A stretch of DNA of 64,000 bases. Origin: Flemingiibacterium sp045579745 (GTDB lineage Bacteria; Bacillota; Clostridia; Oscillospirales; CAG-272). The stretch covers positions 16,443 to 80,442 of the forward strand of contig JAZNMQ010000024.1 in NCBI GenBank assembly GCA_045579745.1, read 5' to 3'. Position numbers and translations under genes: made by a program. The notes beneath the pieces are model-generated. The model had not been told where the DNA came from. It did no database searches and worked only from the letters and a program-made list of their open reading frames with translations. How positions within the stretch are numbered: position 1 is the stretch's first letter; each line of letters starts with the position of its first letter. This document shows, in pieces, positions 15,910-24,091 of this stretch.

Positions 15910-16626
15910 ATGAAAGCATTTCTGATGATGGGTCAATCAAACATGGCGGGCAGAGGCCACATCGGAACTGTCCCTCCGATAAAGAATCCAAATTGCTTCG
16001 TTTTGCGCATGGGGCGTTGGCAGCAGCTCACAGAGCCGATTAATGTCGACCGCGGAGTATTTGCAAACGACACGATTTACGACCTTTGCAGCGGCATAAA
16101 CCCCGGCGGTTCGTTCGCTGACAGTTATCAAAAATATTATGGAGAGCAGGTCGGCTTGATCCCCTGCGCGGATGGCGGCACTACGCTTGCCGATTGGAAA
16201 ATTGACGGACAGCTTTTTCTTCACGCTTATTATCAAGCAAAGCTCGCCATGAACGTCAGCGAGATTGTCGGTATAATTTGGCATCAAGGGGAGAGCGATT
16301 CTAATACCGAGGAGAAGGCATTCTCCTACAAGGAACGTTTTCTAACCATTATGGACGAATTTCAGAACCGTCTTGGTTTAAATCTTGATATCGTTGTTGG
16401 CGAGCTTGGATATTATCTCGACGATTATGCAAAGCCGCTTCCTTATTGGCGCGATATCAACAAGACGCTTCATGAGCTTGCCCACGAGCGTGACAACATC
16501 GCAATTGCTACAGCCGAGGGGCTCGAAGACTGCGGCGATAAGCTTCATTTTTCCGCAATTGCTCAGCGCGAATTTGGAAAAAGATATTTTGAAGCATACA
16601 AAAATCTTAGGGAACGCCAAAGATAG
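15910..16626 (+). CDS. SGNH-type carbohydrate acetylesterase (SASA/DUF303)
   Basis: A 238-residue member of the sialate O-acetylesterase/acetylxylan esterase-like SGNH hydrolases. The N-terminal nucleophile block is MMGQSNMAG (catalytic Ser), followed by an oxyanion Gly, IIWHQGESD and the C-terminal catalytic Asp-x-x-His as GDKLHFS. No signal peptide is seen, so it should act on imported, deacetylation-requiring sugars or oligosaccharides in the cytoplasm. It follows the permease by 36 nt with a weak site (TAGGT) and may be cotranscribed. A terminator follows. Confidence 0.88.
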   Translation: MKAFLMMGQSNMAGRGHIGTVPPIKNPNCFVLRMGRWQQLTEPINVDRGVFANDTIYDLCSGINPGGSFADSYQKYYGEQVGLIPCADGGTTLADWKIDGQLFLHAYYQAKLAMNVSEIVGIIWHQGESDSNTEEKAFSYKERFLTIMDEFQNRLGLNLDIVVGELGYYLDDYAKPLPYWRDINKTLHELAHERDNIAIATAEGLEDCGDKLHFSAIAQREFGKRYFEAYKNLRERQR

Positions 16627-16685
16627 GCTACCATTAATAATCATACCCATCGGGGGCGCTGAATTGTCAATTGAATACAGACGCA

Positions 16686-16720
16686 AAAAGGCTGTTGCAC
16701 AATCCGTGCAACAGCCTTTT
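16686..16720. terminator. bidirectional terminator, CTGTTGCA hairpin family
   Basis: AAAAGGCTGTTGCAC (16686-16700), 5-nt loop, GTGCAACAGCCTTTT (16706-16720): a perfect 15-bp stem with A-run and T-run flanks. It separates the convergent esterase gene and ftsZ. Its core recurs at 49540-49569 and 49657-49691. Confidence 0.9.
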
Positions 16721-16731
16721 GATAATCTTTA

Positions 16732-17880
16732 TTAGTTTCTGTTATTCTTCTGAAGGATACCGAGGATTTCGCCGAAATCGTCATCGGAAATAAGCTCGTC
16801 GCCCTGCTCTTTCTTAACAGAAGCCTCAGCCTTAGGCGCTTCTTCTGCCTTAGGAGCAGCGGTTTCCTTTGCAGCAGCCTCTGCCTTGATCTGTGATTCA
16901 ACAGTATTCTGCATGCTCTTGGGAGCATTGTCGAAACCGGTTGCGATAACGGTTACGCGCATTTCGTCTTCAAGCTCGGGATCGAATGCAGCACCCCAAA
17001 TGATGTTTGCATCAGGATGTGCCTCGTCAGCAACCATATTAGACGCGATATCAACCTCCTCAAGTCCGATGTCGGGAGAAGCTGTAATGGAAATAATAAT
17101 TCCGCGCGCACCTGCGATAGAGGTTTCAAGAAGCGGGCTGGAGATTGCAGCCTTAGCCGCGAGAACAGCCTTGTCCTTACCCTTGCCGTCACCTACGCCC
17201 ATGTGAGCATAGCCTGCACCCTTCATGATTGCAGAAACGTCAGCAAAGTCAAGGTTGATGAAGCCGTTGACGTTAATCAACTCAGCAACGCTCTGAACGC
17301 CGCGTCTGAGAACATCATCAGCTACCTCGAACGCGTTAACAAGAGTAATGCGAGTATCGGATACCTGCTTGAGTCTTTCGTTAGGGATGATAATAAGCGA
17401 GTCAACGCTGTCGATAAGGTTCTTTATACCGGTTTCTGCCTGCATCATACGGCGTCTGCCCTCAAATGCAAACGGCTTTGTTACAACACCGATTGTGAGG
17501 ATGCCCATATCCTTAGCAGTCTTTGCGACAACAGGAGCCGCACCGGTACCTGTACCGCCACCCATACCTGCGGTAATGAATACCATATCTGCGCCTTCAA
17601 GCTCTTTTTTAATTTCCTCAATCGATTCCTCGGCAGCTCTTGTTCCGATTTCAGGATTAGCACCTGCGCCATGGCCCCTTGTGATCTTCTCGCCGATATC
17701 CGTTTTCTTGCCAGCGTTAGAGTGCGAAAGAGCCTGTCTATCGGTATTGATAGCGATAAATTCCGCTCCGCGTACATTGGTTGTAATCATGCGGTTAACA
17801 GCGTTATTTCCGCCGCCGCCTACACCTATAACTTTTATATCAACGCCACTGTCAAAGTTATCATCAAGTTCGTATGCCAT
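16732..17880 (-). CDS. ftsZ: cell division GTPase FtsZ
   Basis: Tubulin-like GTPase that forms the division ring. 382 residues: N-terminal IKVIGVGGGGNNAVNRM, the tubulin signature MGGGTGTGAAPVVA, and the T7 region NLDFADVSAIM. A flexible Ala/Lys/Glu-rich linker (about 320-362) leads to the tail, which reads ELISDDDFGEILGILQKNNRN-like; the tail lacks the usual IPxFL-R core that binds FtsA/SepF/EzrA. A perfect AGGAGG sits 8 nt before the ATG. It follows ftsQ and ends the dcw region, against a terminator. Confidence 0.97.
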   Translation of the reverse strand: MAYELDDNFDSGVDIKVIGVGGGGNNAVNRMITTNVRGAEFIAINTDRQALSHSNAGKKTDIGEKITRGHGAGANPEIGTRAAEESIEEIKKELEGADMVFITAGMGGGTGTGAAPVVAKTAKDMGILTIGVVTKPFAFEGRRRMMQAETGIKNLIDSVDSLIIIPNERLKQVSDTRITLVNAFEVADDVLRRGVQSVAELINVNGFINLDFADVSAIMKGAGYAHMGVGDGKGKDKAVLAAKAAISSPLLETSIAGARGIIISITASPDIGLEEVDIASNMVADEAHPDANIIWGAAFDPELEDEMRVTVIATGFDNAPKSMQNTVESQIKAEAAAKETAAPKAEEAPKAEASVKKEQGDELISDDDFGEILGILQKNNRN

Positions 17881-17965
17881 TTCAGTATCCTCCTAAATTT
17901 CTATGTCTGTTTTTTATTAAACGATTTTTATACATGCGTGCCGGGACTCGATTATAATGTAACTG

Positions 17966-18838
17966 TCATTCAAATTCTATCGACGCCTTAGGATCCTTTA
18001 TTACAGAGCATTCGCTCGGGTCGTTTGCATCAATAAGTGCCGGAATTCTGTCATCAAAAACCGATGTATCAAGTATTCCCGCAACAGCCGAGAGCTTTGT
18101 TCCAAGCTCATCTCCGTTTCCGAGCTCGGCAAGGTAAATTCCGTCGCATATCACAGCAACGTTGAATCTATCCCGAATATCAAATGCCGTAGTTTTGTCA
18201 AACAAATCACTCGACTCAAGCACATCGAGATACGACTTTACATATCTCTCCGTTCTATCCGATTCGAACACTATTTTCGAGCCGACGATAGCTGAATTAA
18301 TCTCGGGTAAAACTATCTCAACAAGTCCGAGCTCATCAGCCTTTGCCCCATCGAACAAGCGGTCAAGCACCCTGAGCTCACTTGAAAGAACAAAATATTC
18401 TCCGTAAAGCTCACTCACATAAACGGGTTCATCCTCGGTTATACTGATAACGAGTGTGTTCGGAAGTTTTCGTATAACTCTGGCATTTTCGATATATGCC
18501 AGCTTTTTTGTGAGAATCTCCAGATCGCGATTTGATATCTCGTAAAGGCTTTGCCCTTCCTCAATACCGACGGTCGTCACGATTTGCTCCTTGCTGTATC
18601 GTGAGGTGCCTGTAATTTCGATTGCCTTAATCTTAAAGAACACGGCAAGGCAAATTATCGCAAAAGCAATGACGAGTGCTGCGAATATAACAAGATACGC
18701 GAGGCGTGAGATTCGTTTTTTTACTTTTTTTCGCTTAACAAATCGCTGCAGGCTTTCCTTGCTTTTGATTTGCTGAAGCTCTACCTCATCGCCGGTAAAG
18801 TATCTGCTTTCCCGACGGTTATTTGGCTTTTCTGTCAT
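17966..18838 (-). CDS. ftsQ: cell division protein FtsQ/DivIB
   Basis: Bitopic septum protein that bridges FtsL/FtsB-type partners and the septal synthase. From the ATG at 18838 (290 residues) it has a basic cytoplasmic tail, one membrane helix near residues 45-70 (LAYLVIFAALVIAFAIICLAV), then a POTRA domain starting at IKAIEITGTSRYSKEQI, with RKLPNTLVISITEDEP, followed by the FtsQ beta domain. A longer TTG start at 18889 is possible, but GGGGG just before the ATG favours 18838. It is transcribed from its own promoter in the gap behind murG and is the gene directly upstream of ftsZ. Confidence 0.88.
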   Translation of the reverse strand: MTEKPNNRRESRYFTGDEVELQQIKSKESLQRFVKRKKVKKRISRLAYLVIFAALVIAFAIICLAVFFKIKAIEITGTSRYSKEQIVTTVGIEEGQSLYEISNRDLEILTKKLAYIENARVIRKLPNTLVISITEDEPVYVSELYGEYFVLSSELRVLDRLFDGAKADELGLVEIVLPEINSAIVGSKIVFESDRTERYVKSYLDVLESSDLFDKTTAFDIRDRFNVAVICDGIYLAELGNGDELGTKLSAVAGILDTSVFDDRIPALIDANDPSECSVIKDPKASIEFE

Positions 18839-18932
18839 TTTATGCCCCCGCGAAAGCTCATGTTTTCCCAAACGAAGGCGTTTATTCAATCCGAATATTA
18901 ATTAAAAATGGTCAAATTACCGCCTTTATAAT

Positions 18933-18962
18933 ATTATAACATAATGCATTTCAAAAAGTCAA
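18933..18962 (-). promoter_or_regulatory. promoter for ftsQ-ftsZ
   Basis: Minus strand: TTGACT (18962-18957), 18 nt, TATAAT (18938-18933). It lies in the 188-nt gap between murG and ftsQ, which otherwise shows no terminator. Confidence 0.7.
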
Positions 18963-19026
18963 GTATATCGTGCGTATTTATACATTATTTTAACGATTTT
19001 TTGTCGACATTTTGAGTTTTTCGCAT

Positions 19027-20148
19027 TTATTTTGCCTTAGCAAGTGTGCACAGGTCGTAAAAAATGCTTCGGTTGGCATCGGAAAGTGCAAATTCCGCAA
19101 TATTTTTTGACATTTCACGTCTTTTTGCAGCTTCGTTCAATAAGCCTTCCATCGCCTTTGTGAGCTTGCCATCAGTCAGTTCCTTTTCCTCAAAAAGGAG
19201 TGCGGCATTCTTATCGGCGAGAACCTTTGCGTTTTTGTACTGATGATTATCCGTAACATGGGGCGACGGTATCAGCACACAGCATTTTTTGAGTATCGCC
19301 AGCTCAGAGAGCGTCATCGCGCCTGCACGGCTTACCACAATATCCGCCGCTGCCATTTGGCTTGGCATATCGTAAATGTATTCGAGAAGCTTTATATTTT
19401 CGCATCCCTCAAGTCCATACTCTCGGAATTTTTCCTTAGCAGCCTCATATTCAATCGAGCCTGTCGCGTGAACATGCAAAAGCTCGGGATGGCTTTTTGT
19501 GTAGTCGCGCATAAAAGCAAGCATTTCGTCATTAACCTTTTCAGCGCCCATGCTTCCGCCGTACGAAAGCAGGAACTGCTTATATTTTCCGTCAATTCCG
19601 AGCTTTTTTCGTTCCTCGTTGTAATCGAGAGTTGAAAATTCGGGCTTTATCGGATTGCCTACTTTTTTTATCTTTTTTGCATGTGCCGGCCCAAGTGCAT
19701 CTGCCGTTGCATCGAAATTCGTGTAGATTCTGTCGACATATTTGGCAAGCATTCTTACGGCAACTCCGGGAATAGCGTTCGATTCATGTATCGCCGTTGG
19801 GATCCCGAGCGACGATGCCGCCTTCAAAAGCGGCCAGCACACATATCCTCCCGTTCCGACAACAAGGTCAGGCTTAAAGTCGCGAATCAGCTTTTTCGCC
19901 TTGATTGGCGAGGTAAATGCAAGCCATGCCGATTTAATATTATACGGCGTCAGCTTTCGCTTAAAGCCCTGAACATCGACGTGATGAAGCTTGTAGCCAT
20001 CCTTGGGAACGAGCTTGTTTTCTATGCCGCGCGAGGTTCCAACAAATTCAATCACCGAGCCCGGGAGATTGTCACGTATACTGTTTGCAATGGCGATCGC
20101 GGGATTAACATGTCCTCCCGTGCCGCCTCCTGTCATTAAAACCTTCAC
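19027..20148 (-). CDS. murG: UDP-GlcNAc:undecaprenyl-PP-MurNAc-pentapeptide GlcNAc transferase
   Basis: Adds GlcNAc to lipid I to give lipid II on the inner face of the membrane. 373 residues, GT28 family: N-terminal MTGGGTGGHVNPAIAIA (lipid/phosphate-binding G-loop), VVGTGGYVCWPLLKAA, AIHESNAIPGV, the second G-loop SYGGSMGAEKVN and the UDP-sugar site SRAGAMTLSELAI. The start is GTG with GAGGT 9 nt upstream. It follows ftsW by 18 nt. In most Firmicutes murC or murB comes next; here ftsQ does. Confidence 0.96.
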   Translation of the reverse strand: MKVLMTGGGTGGHVNPAIAIANSIRDNLPGSVIEFVGTSRGIENKLVPKDGYKLHHVDVQGFKRKLTPYNIKSAWLAFTSPIKAKKLIRDFKPDLVVGTGGYVCWPLLKAASSLGIPTAIHESNAIPGVAVRMLAKYVDRIYTNFDATADALGPAHAKKIKKVGNPIKPEFSTLDYNEERKKLGIDGKYKQFLLSYGGSMGAEKVNDEMLAFMRDYTKSHPELLHVHATGSIEYEAAKEKFREYGLEGCENIKLLEYIYDMPSQMAAADIVVSRAGAMTLSELAILKKCCVLIPSPHVTDNHQYKNAKVLADKNAALLFEEKELTDGKLTKAMEGLLNEAAKRREMSKNIAEFALSDANRSIFYDLCTLAKAK

Positions 20149-20166
20149 TGTAAATTGACCTCTATT

Positions 20167-21573
20167 CTATTTCTGCTGCTTTGAAAAGCGCGAGATTGAT
20201 AATACAATTCCCATTTCCACCATTAGCACGCACAGCGATGAACCGCCGTATGAGAAAAACGGCAGGGAAATACCCGTATTCGGCATTGAGTTTGTAACGA
20301 CCGCAATGTTGAGAAGGCTCTGTAACGCCACCTTACCGACAATTCCCATAACGACAAGCGACGAGAAGGTGTCGGGAGCCTTCATCGCGATAATCATACC
20401 TCGCCATGTAAATAGGATGAACAGCAAAATTACCGCTATAGCTCCGATAAATCCAAGCTCCTCACAGAGAATTGTATAAATAAAGTCGTTCTGCGGCTGT
20501 GACACAAACTGCTTCTGCCGCCCCTCTCCGAGTCCTGTGCCGAAAAATCCGCCCGAGCCAATTGCATAAAGCCCCTGCAGGGTTTGGAAGCCGTCATCAA
20601 GCGGGTCGTTTTCAGGGTGGAGCCAAATATCTATTCGTCTTTTTGTGTAGTCCGTAAATATACTCACCAAAATAAGTCCGCCTGCGCCAAGACCGCCGAG
20701 CGCCATCATAAGTCTAAGCGGTGTTCCGCTTGCAAAAATGACGATCAAGCCTATCATCAGCATGATGATCGTGCCGGACATGTGCCTTTCTATGATTACA
20801 AGCAAGCAAGCAATCGCTGTAATGACAAGCGGAACGAATGAGCCGAAAAAGGATGAGCGAATAAGATTGTTTTTGTCTGTTACACGCTCGTAATATCTGT
20901 CAAAATACCACGCGAGCATCAAAACGAGTCCAAGCTTCATAAACTCAGACGGCTGTATTTCCGTAAAACCAATTGAGATCCAGCGTTTAGCGCCGTGATG
21001 CACTTTGCCTATAAAAGGCACAAGCGCGAGCAGGAAAAGACTTCCAACAAAAGCCGGAATCGAAAGGCGTTTATACCATTCAGGCTTAAACCACGCCGCA
21101 AACAGCATTCCGATAAATCCTACAACGATAAATATAAACTGACGGAAAATAATGTAGTAGCTATCACCGTATTCAATTTTAGAATAGGCATAGCTTGCGG
21201 AATAAACCATGATCGTGCCAAACGCAAGCAGGATCAGAACCAGGATCAAAAAGACGTAATCGACGCTTCCCATCTCACGAACTATGTTGCGTTGTTCAAG
21301 CACTGTACGGTCAACCGCAAATGTACGCTTCCAGAAGCTGAGTGCACCTTCGGAGCTGCGCTTTTGGCGATGAACATCAACCGGCGCCATATTTCTCGGG
21401 GGAGTTGCTTGATTTTTGCTTACTCTGTTCTGCGTGGGGTTTTGAGGGCGATTATTATTCGTCATTTGCTGCCGTGGCTGCGGACGTCTGTTCGGCTGAG
21501 GCTGAGAGTTACTCTGACGGTTTGACGAAGAATCATTGCCAGATTTATAGTTATAATTGTTTCTGTTATTCAA
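20167..21573 (-). CDS. ftsW: FtsW/SpoVE-type SEDS peptidoglycan polymerase
   Basis: SEDS glycosyltransferase that polymerises lipid II with a cognate PBP2. 468 residues. About 75 N-terminal residues are rich in Asn, Gln, Pro and Arg and look disordered; then comes the ten-helix SEDS core with SYAYSKIEYGDSYYI, FTEIQPSEFMKL, the catalytic-loop region RRIDIWLHPENDPLDDGFQ, GSGGFFGTGLGEG and NTGISLPFFSYGGSS near the C terminus. The start is TTG with AAAGGAGG 8 nt upstream. It sits directly after mraY, where murD is normally found. FtsW and SpoVE cannot be told apart by sequence here; the dcw location favours division. Confidence 0.92.
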   Translation of the reverse strand: MNNRNNYNYKSGNDSSSNRQSNSQPQPNRRPQPRQQMTNNNRPQNPTQNRVSKNQATPPRNMAPVDVHRQKRSSEGALSFWKRTFAVDRTVLEQRNIVREMGSVDYVFLILVLILLAFGTIMVYSASYAYSKIEYGDSYYIIFRQFIFIVVGFIGMLFAAWFKPEWYKRLSIPAFVGSLFLLALVPFIGKVHHGAKRWISIGFTEIQPSEFMKLGLVLMLAWYFDRYYERVTDKNNLIRSSFFGSFVPLVITAIACLLVIIERHMSGTIIMLMIGLIVIFASGTPLRLMMALGGLGAGGLILVSIFTDYTKRRIDIWLHPENDPLDDGFQTLQGLYAIGSGGFFGTGLGEGRQKQFVSQPQNDFIYTILCEELGFIGAIAVILLFILFTWRGMIIAMKAPDTFSSLVVMGIVGKVALQSLLNIAVVTNSMPNTGISLPFFSYGGSSLCVLMVEMGIVLSISRFSKQQK

Positions 21574-21594
21574 ACCGATTGCCTCCTTTATAAT

Positions 21595-21639
21595 TTAAAG
21601 TCCGAAATAAGCTGCTACTTAAAGTCCGAAATAGGCTGC
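21595..21639. repeat. tandem duplication of the mraY 3' end
   Basis: Two 21-nt copies (21595-21615 and 21619-21639) differ at one base and are offset by 24 nt. The right copy contains the last codons and stop of mraY; the left copy is a non-coding duplicate, including a second stop, lying between mraY and ftsW. Confidence 0.8.
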
Positions 21640-22602
21640 CACGCCTGCGAGAACCGTCACAATGGAGAAAACACCCACTATTTTCAGCTCTGTCCAACCG
21701 CATTTTTCAAAATGATGATGAATAGGTGCCATTTTAAAGAGTCGCTTACCATGAGTCAGCTTAAAATATCCGACCTGAATAATAACCGACGCTGCTTCAC
21801 AAATATAAATAATTCCGATGATTATTACGATAAGCGGATTTCCGATCGCGTATGCCATTCCGATAACAAGCCCTCCAAGGAAGAGCGAGCCTGTATCTCC
21901 CATAAAAACGCGCGCCGGATAGAAATTGTACACAAGAAAGCCAAGACAGCCTCCTATAGTGATACCGGCAAGAAACGCTTCGGGAAGATTTCCGAGCGTA
22001 AATGCTGCAACGGCAAAAAATGCTCCGACACACAAGGTCACACTGCTTGCAAGTCCGTCTATTCCGTCTGTCAGGTTTACACTGTTAATAATTCCCGTTA
22101 TAAGCAAAATGGATACAATATAATAGAATATACCAAAGTCAAGCTCGATATTCGCGAATGGAATAAAAAACGAGGTTGTCAGATTTCCCGTAAGCTTTAG
22201 CGCGGCAAGAAACGCACCTGCGCTTATAAGCTGAAGCAGATATTTCTGCGAAGCGGTAAGCCCTTCGTTGCGGTGATTCTTGAATTTCGTCAAATCGTCA
22301 ACCACGCCGATAGCTCCGTTGGCGGTTGCCATAAGCATGACAATCACGAGCTTTTCGAGCCCTTCGAGCTTGTTTTGTGCCAACAAAACAATAATCAAAG
22401 CAACAAAAACGACAAGTGATGCGGCGATGAAGCTGAGCCCTCCCATCGTGGGAGTTCCTTCCTTGCTTTTGTGCCAGCGAGGTCCGATATCGAGTATCTG
22501 CTGACCAAGCTTCATGCTTTTCAGCTTAGGTATAAGAAAGCGAGCAGTCACCGCTGTCAGCAAAAATGTTGCAGCCATCACGGCGATAAAATAATAAATC
22601 AT
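21619..22602 (-). CDS. mraY: phospho-N-acetylmuramoyl-pentapeptide transferase
   Basis: Transfers phospho-MurNAc-pentapeptide to undecaprenyl phosphate, making lipid I. 327 residues with about ten membrane helices. The diagnostic loops are present: GTPTMGG, VVDDLTKFKNHRNEGLT (the DD-containing catalytic loop), NSVNLTDGIDGLA, FYPARVFMGDTGSLFLGG and the His motif FKMAPIHHHFEKCGW. It is preceded by murF at 22 nt and followed by ftsW. Its 3' end is duplicated downstream. Confidence 0.97.
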   Translation of the reverse strand: MIYYFIAVMAATFLLTAVTARFLIPKLKSMKLGQQILDIGPRWHKSKEGTPTMGGLSFIAASLVVFVALIIVLLAQNKLEGLEKLVIVMLMATANGAIGVVDDLTKFKNHRNEGLTASQKYLLQLISAGAFLAALKLTGNLTTSFFIPFANIELDFGIFYYIVSILLITGIINSVNLTDGIDGLASSVTLCVGAFFAVAAFTLGNLPEAFLAGITIGGCLGFLVYNFYPARVFMGDTGSLFLGGLVIGMAYAIGNPLIVIIIGIIYICEAASVIIQVGYFKLTHGKRLFKMAPIHHHFEKCGWTELKIVGVFSIVTVLAGVAAYFGL

Positions 22603-22624
22603 GATATTGCTTCTCCTGAGAAGA

Positions 22625-24058
22625 TCAAATATTGTGGTCCGAGTCTATCATTTGTTTAAGCTCATCAATAACGCGTTCAAGCTTGACCGCACGGCTCGCC
22701 TTAAACAGAACCGCATCTCCGTGACGCACAAGGTCATGCACCACCTTAGCAGTTGCGCTCGGATTGTCAATATTTGTGTTAATGCTGATCTTTTCATGCT
22801 TGAGTGCATGGTTTATCGCGCCGAGAGCGATATTCTCCGCCTCTCTGCCAAAGGTTACAAGGTGCGAAATATGTCTTGCCGCAACAAGCGTGCCAATCTC
22901 CATATGCAGCTGCTTTGAATATTCTCCGAGCTCGCGCATGTCACCAAGCACCGCAATCGTACGACATCCGTTCTTATCTGCCATCTTCGCAAGAACCTCA
23001 ACAGCCGCCTTCATTGATTCCGGTCCGGCATTATAGCAATCCTCTATTATCGTGATACCGCAGTATTCATATATATTCTGGCGCATACCGGTATTATGGA
23101 ATGCCATCAAGCCTTGCTTTATTTCCTCGTCGCTCATGCCGAGAAGCACACCGACAGCGAATGCGTAGGTTGCATCGTAAACATTATGGCGACCGATCGT
23201 CGGTATCTTAACGTTAGTAACAACACGCTTGCCAATGAGCAAATCAAACTCTGTGCTGTCCTCATATTCACGAATATTCAGCGCACGGAAATCCGCCTTA
23301 GGATTTACAAGCGAAACATAAATTTGATTCGGTGCAAGCTTTCCCTTCTTGTCAAACAGCATCGGCTCATCTGCATTCAGAATCACCCAACCTCCGTTTG
23401 GCACTCCCTCGATAATTTCAAGCTTTGCTTTGCAGATATTTTCCCTTGAGCCGAGGTTTTCAATATGAGAATTGCCTACATTTGTGATAATCGCAATATC
23501 CGGCTTTGCAATATGAGTCATTCTCGAAATCTCGCCGAGATCGCTCATGCCCATTTCGAGCACGCATACCTCAACCTTTTCCGACATTTCAAGCAAAGTC
23601 AGCGGCATGCCGATTTCGTTATTGTAATTGCCGGTAGTTTTATGCGCGGTGAATTTTCTGCTGACAACCGCATGAACAAATTCCTTGGTGGTTGTTTTGC
23701 CCACGCTTCCCGTGACCGCAATTGTTTTCGGTGAAATTCTTGATTTATATGCTTCTGCTATTTTCCCGAGTGCGCCTATCGAGCTTGGTGTGACGAGCAC
23801 ACGGCTGCGCTCGTCATCGTCAAGCCCCTCGGGTATTCTTTCGGCAATTACTGCGCCTGCACCTCGCGAAATTGCCTGTGTGATGTAATCATGTCCGTCA
23901 AAACGCTCGCCCTTCAACGCGATAAAGAGTGCACCTGATTCCGATTCTCTCGAATCGGTAACAATGCTTGTGATATCGGCTTCTGCCGATATATCCGCAT
24001 CGAGAATTTTTGCAAGCTCTGTAGTTGAAAAGATAGCCTTGCTGTATTTGATACCCAT
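22625..24058 (-). CDS. murF: UDP-MurNAc-tripeptide:D-Ala-D-Ala ligase
   Basis: Adds D-Ala-D-Ala to UDP-MurNAc-tripeptide. 477 residues from the ATG at 24058, chosen for AAAGGAAC about 8 nt upstream; an in-frame GTG at 24091 abuts the murE stop but lacks a ribosome site. Mur-ligase landmarks: N-terminal TDSRESESGALFIALKGERFDGHDYI, the ATP loop AVTGSVGKTTTKEF, NNEIGMPLTLLE, ITNVGNSHIENLGSRENI, and EDCYNAGPESMKAA. It lies between murE and mraY as in most dcw clusters. Confidence 0.96.
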   Translation of the reverse strand: MGIKYSKAIFSTTELAKILDADISAEADITSIVTDSRESESGALFIALKGERFDGHDYITQAISRGAGAVIAERIPEGLDDDERSRVLVTPSSIGALGKIAEAYKSRISPKTIAVTGSVGKTTTKEFVHAVVSRKFTAHKTTGNYNNEIGMPLTLLEMSEKVEVCVLEMGMSDLGEISRMTHIAKPDIAIITNVGNSHIENLGSRENICKAKLEIIEGVPNGGWVILNADEPMLFDKKGKLAPNQIYVSLVNPKADFRALNIREYEDSTEFDLLIGKRVVTNVKIPTIGRHNVYDATYAFAVGVLLGMSDEEIKQGLMAFHNTGMRQNIYEYCGITIIEDCYNAGPESMKAAVEVLAKMADKNGCRTIAVLGDMRELGEYSKQLHMEIGTLVAARHISHLVTFGREAENIALGAINHALKHEKISINTNIDNPSATAKVVHDLVRHGDAVLFKASRAVKLERVIDELKQMIDSDHNI

Positions 24059-24091
24059 TCTTTTGGTTCCTTTCGTGCGTTTTTTGTACAC

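Noticed and set aside
17881..17965. Separate ftsZ promoter in the ftsQ-ftsZ gap
   Set aside because: A TATAAT is present but no -35 box at a usable distance; ftsZ is better explained by the promoter before ftsQ.
17017..17991. Long open frame of 324 codons opposite ftsZ
   Set aside because: It lies antisense to a clear ftsZ, has no family resemblance or ribosome site, and reflects codon bias in the opposite frame.
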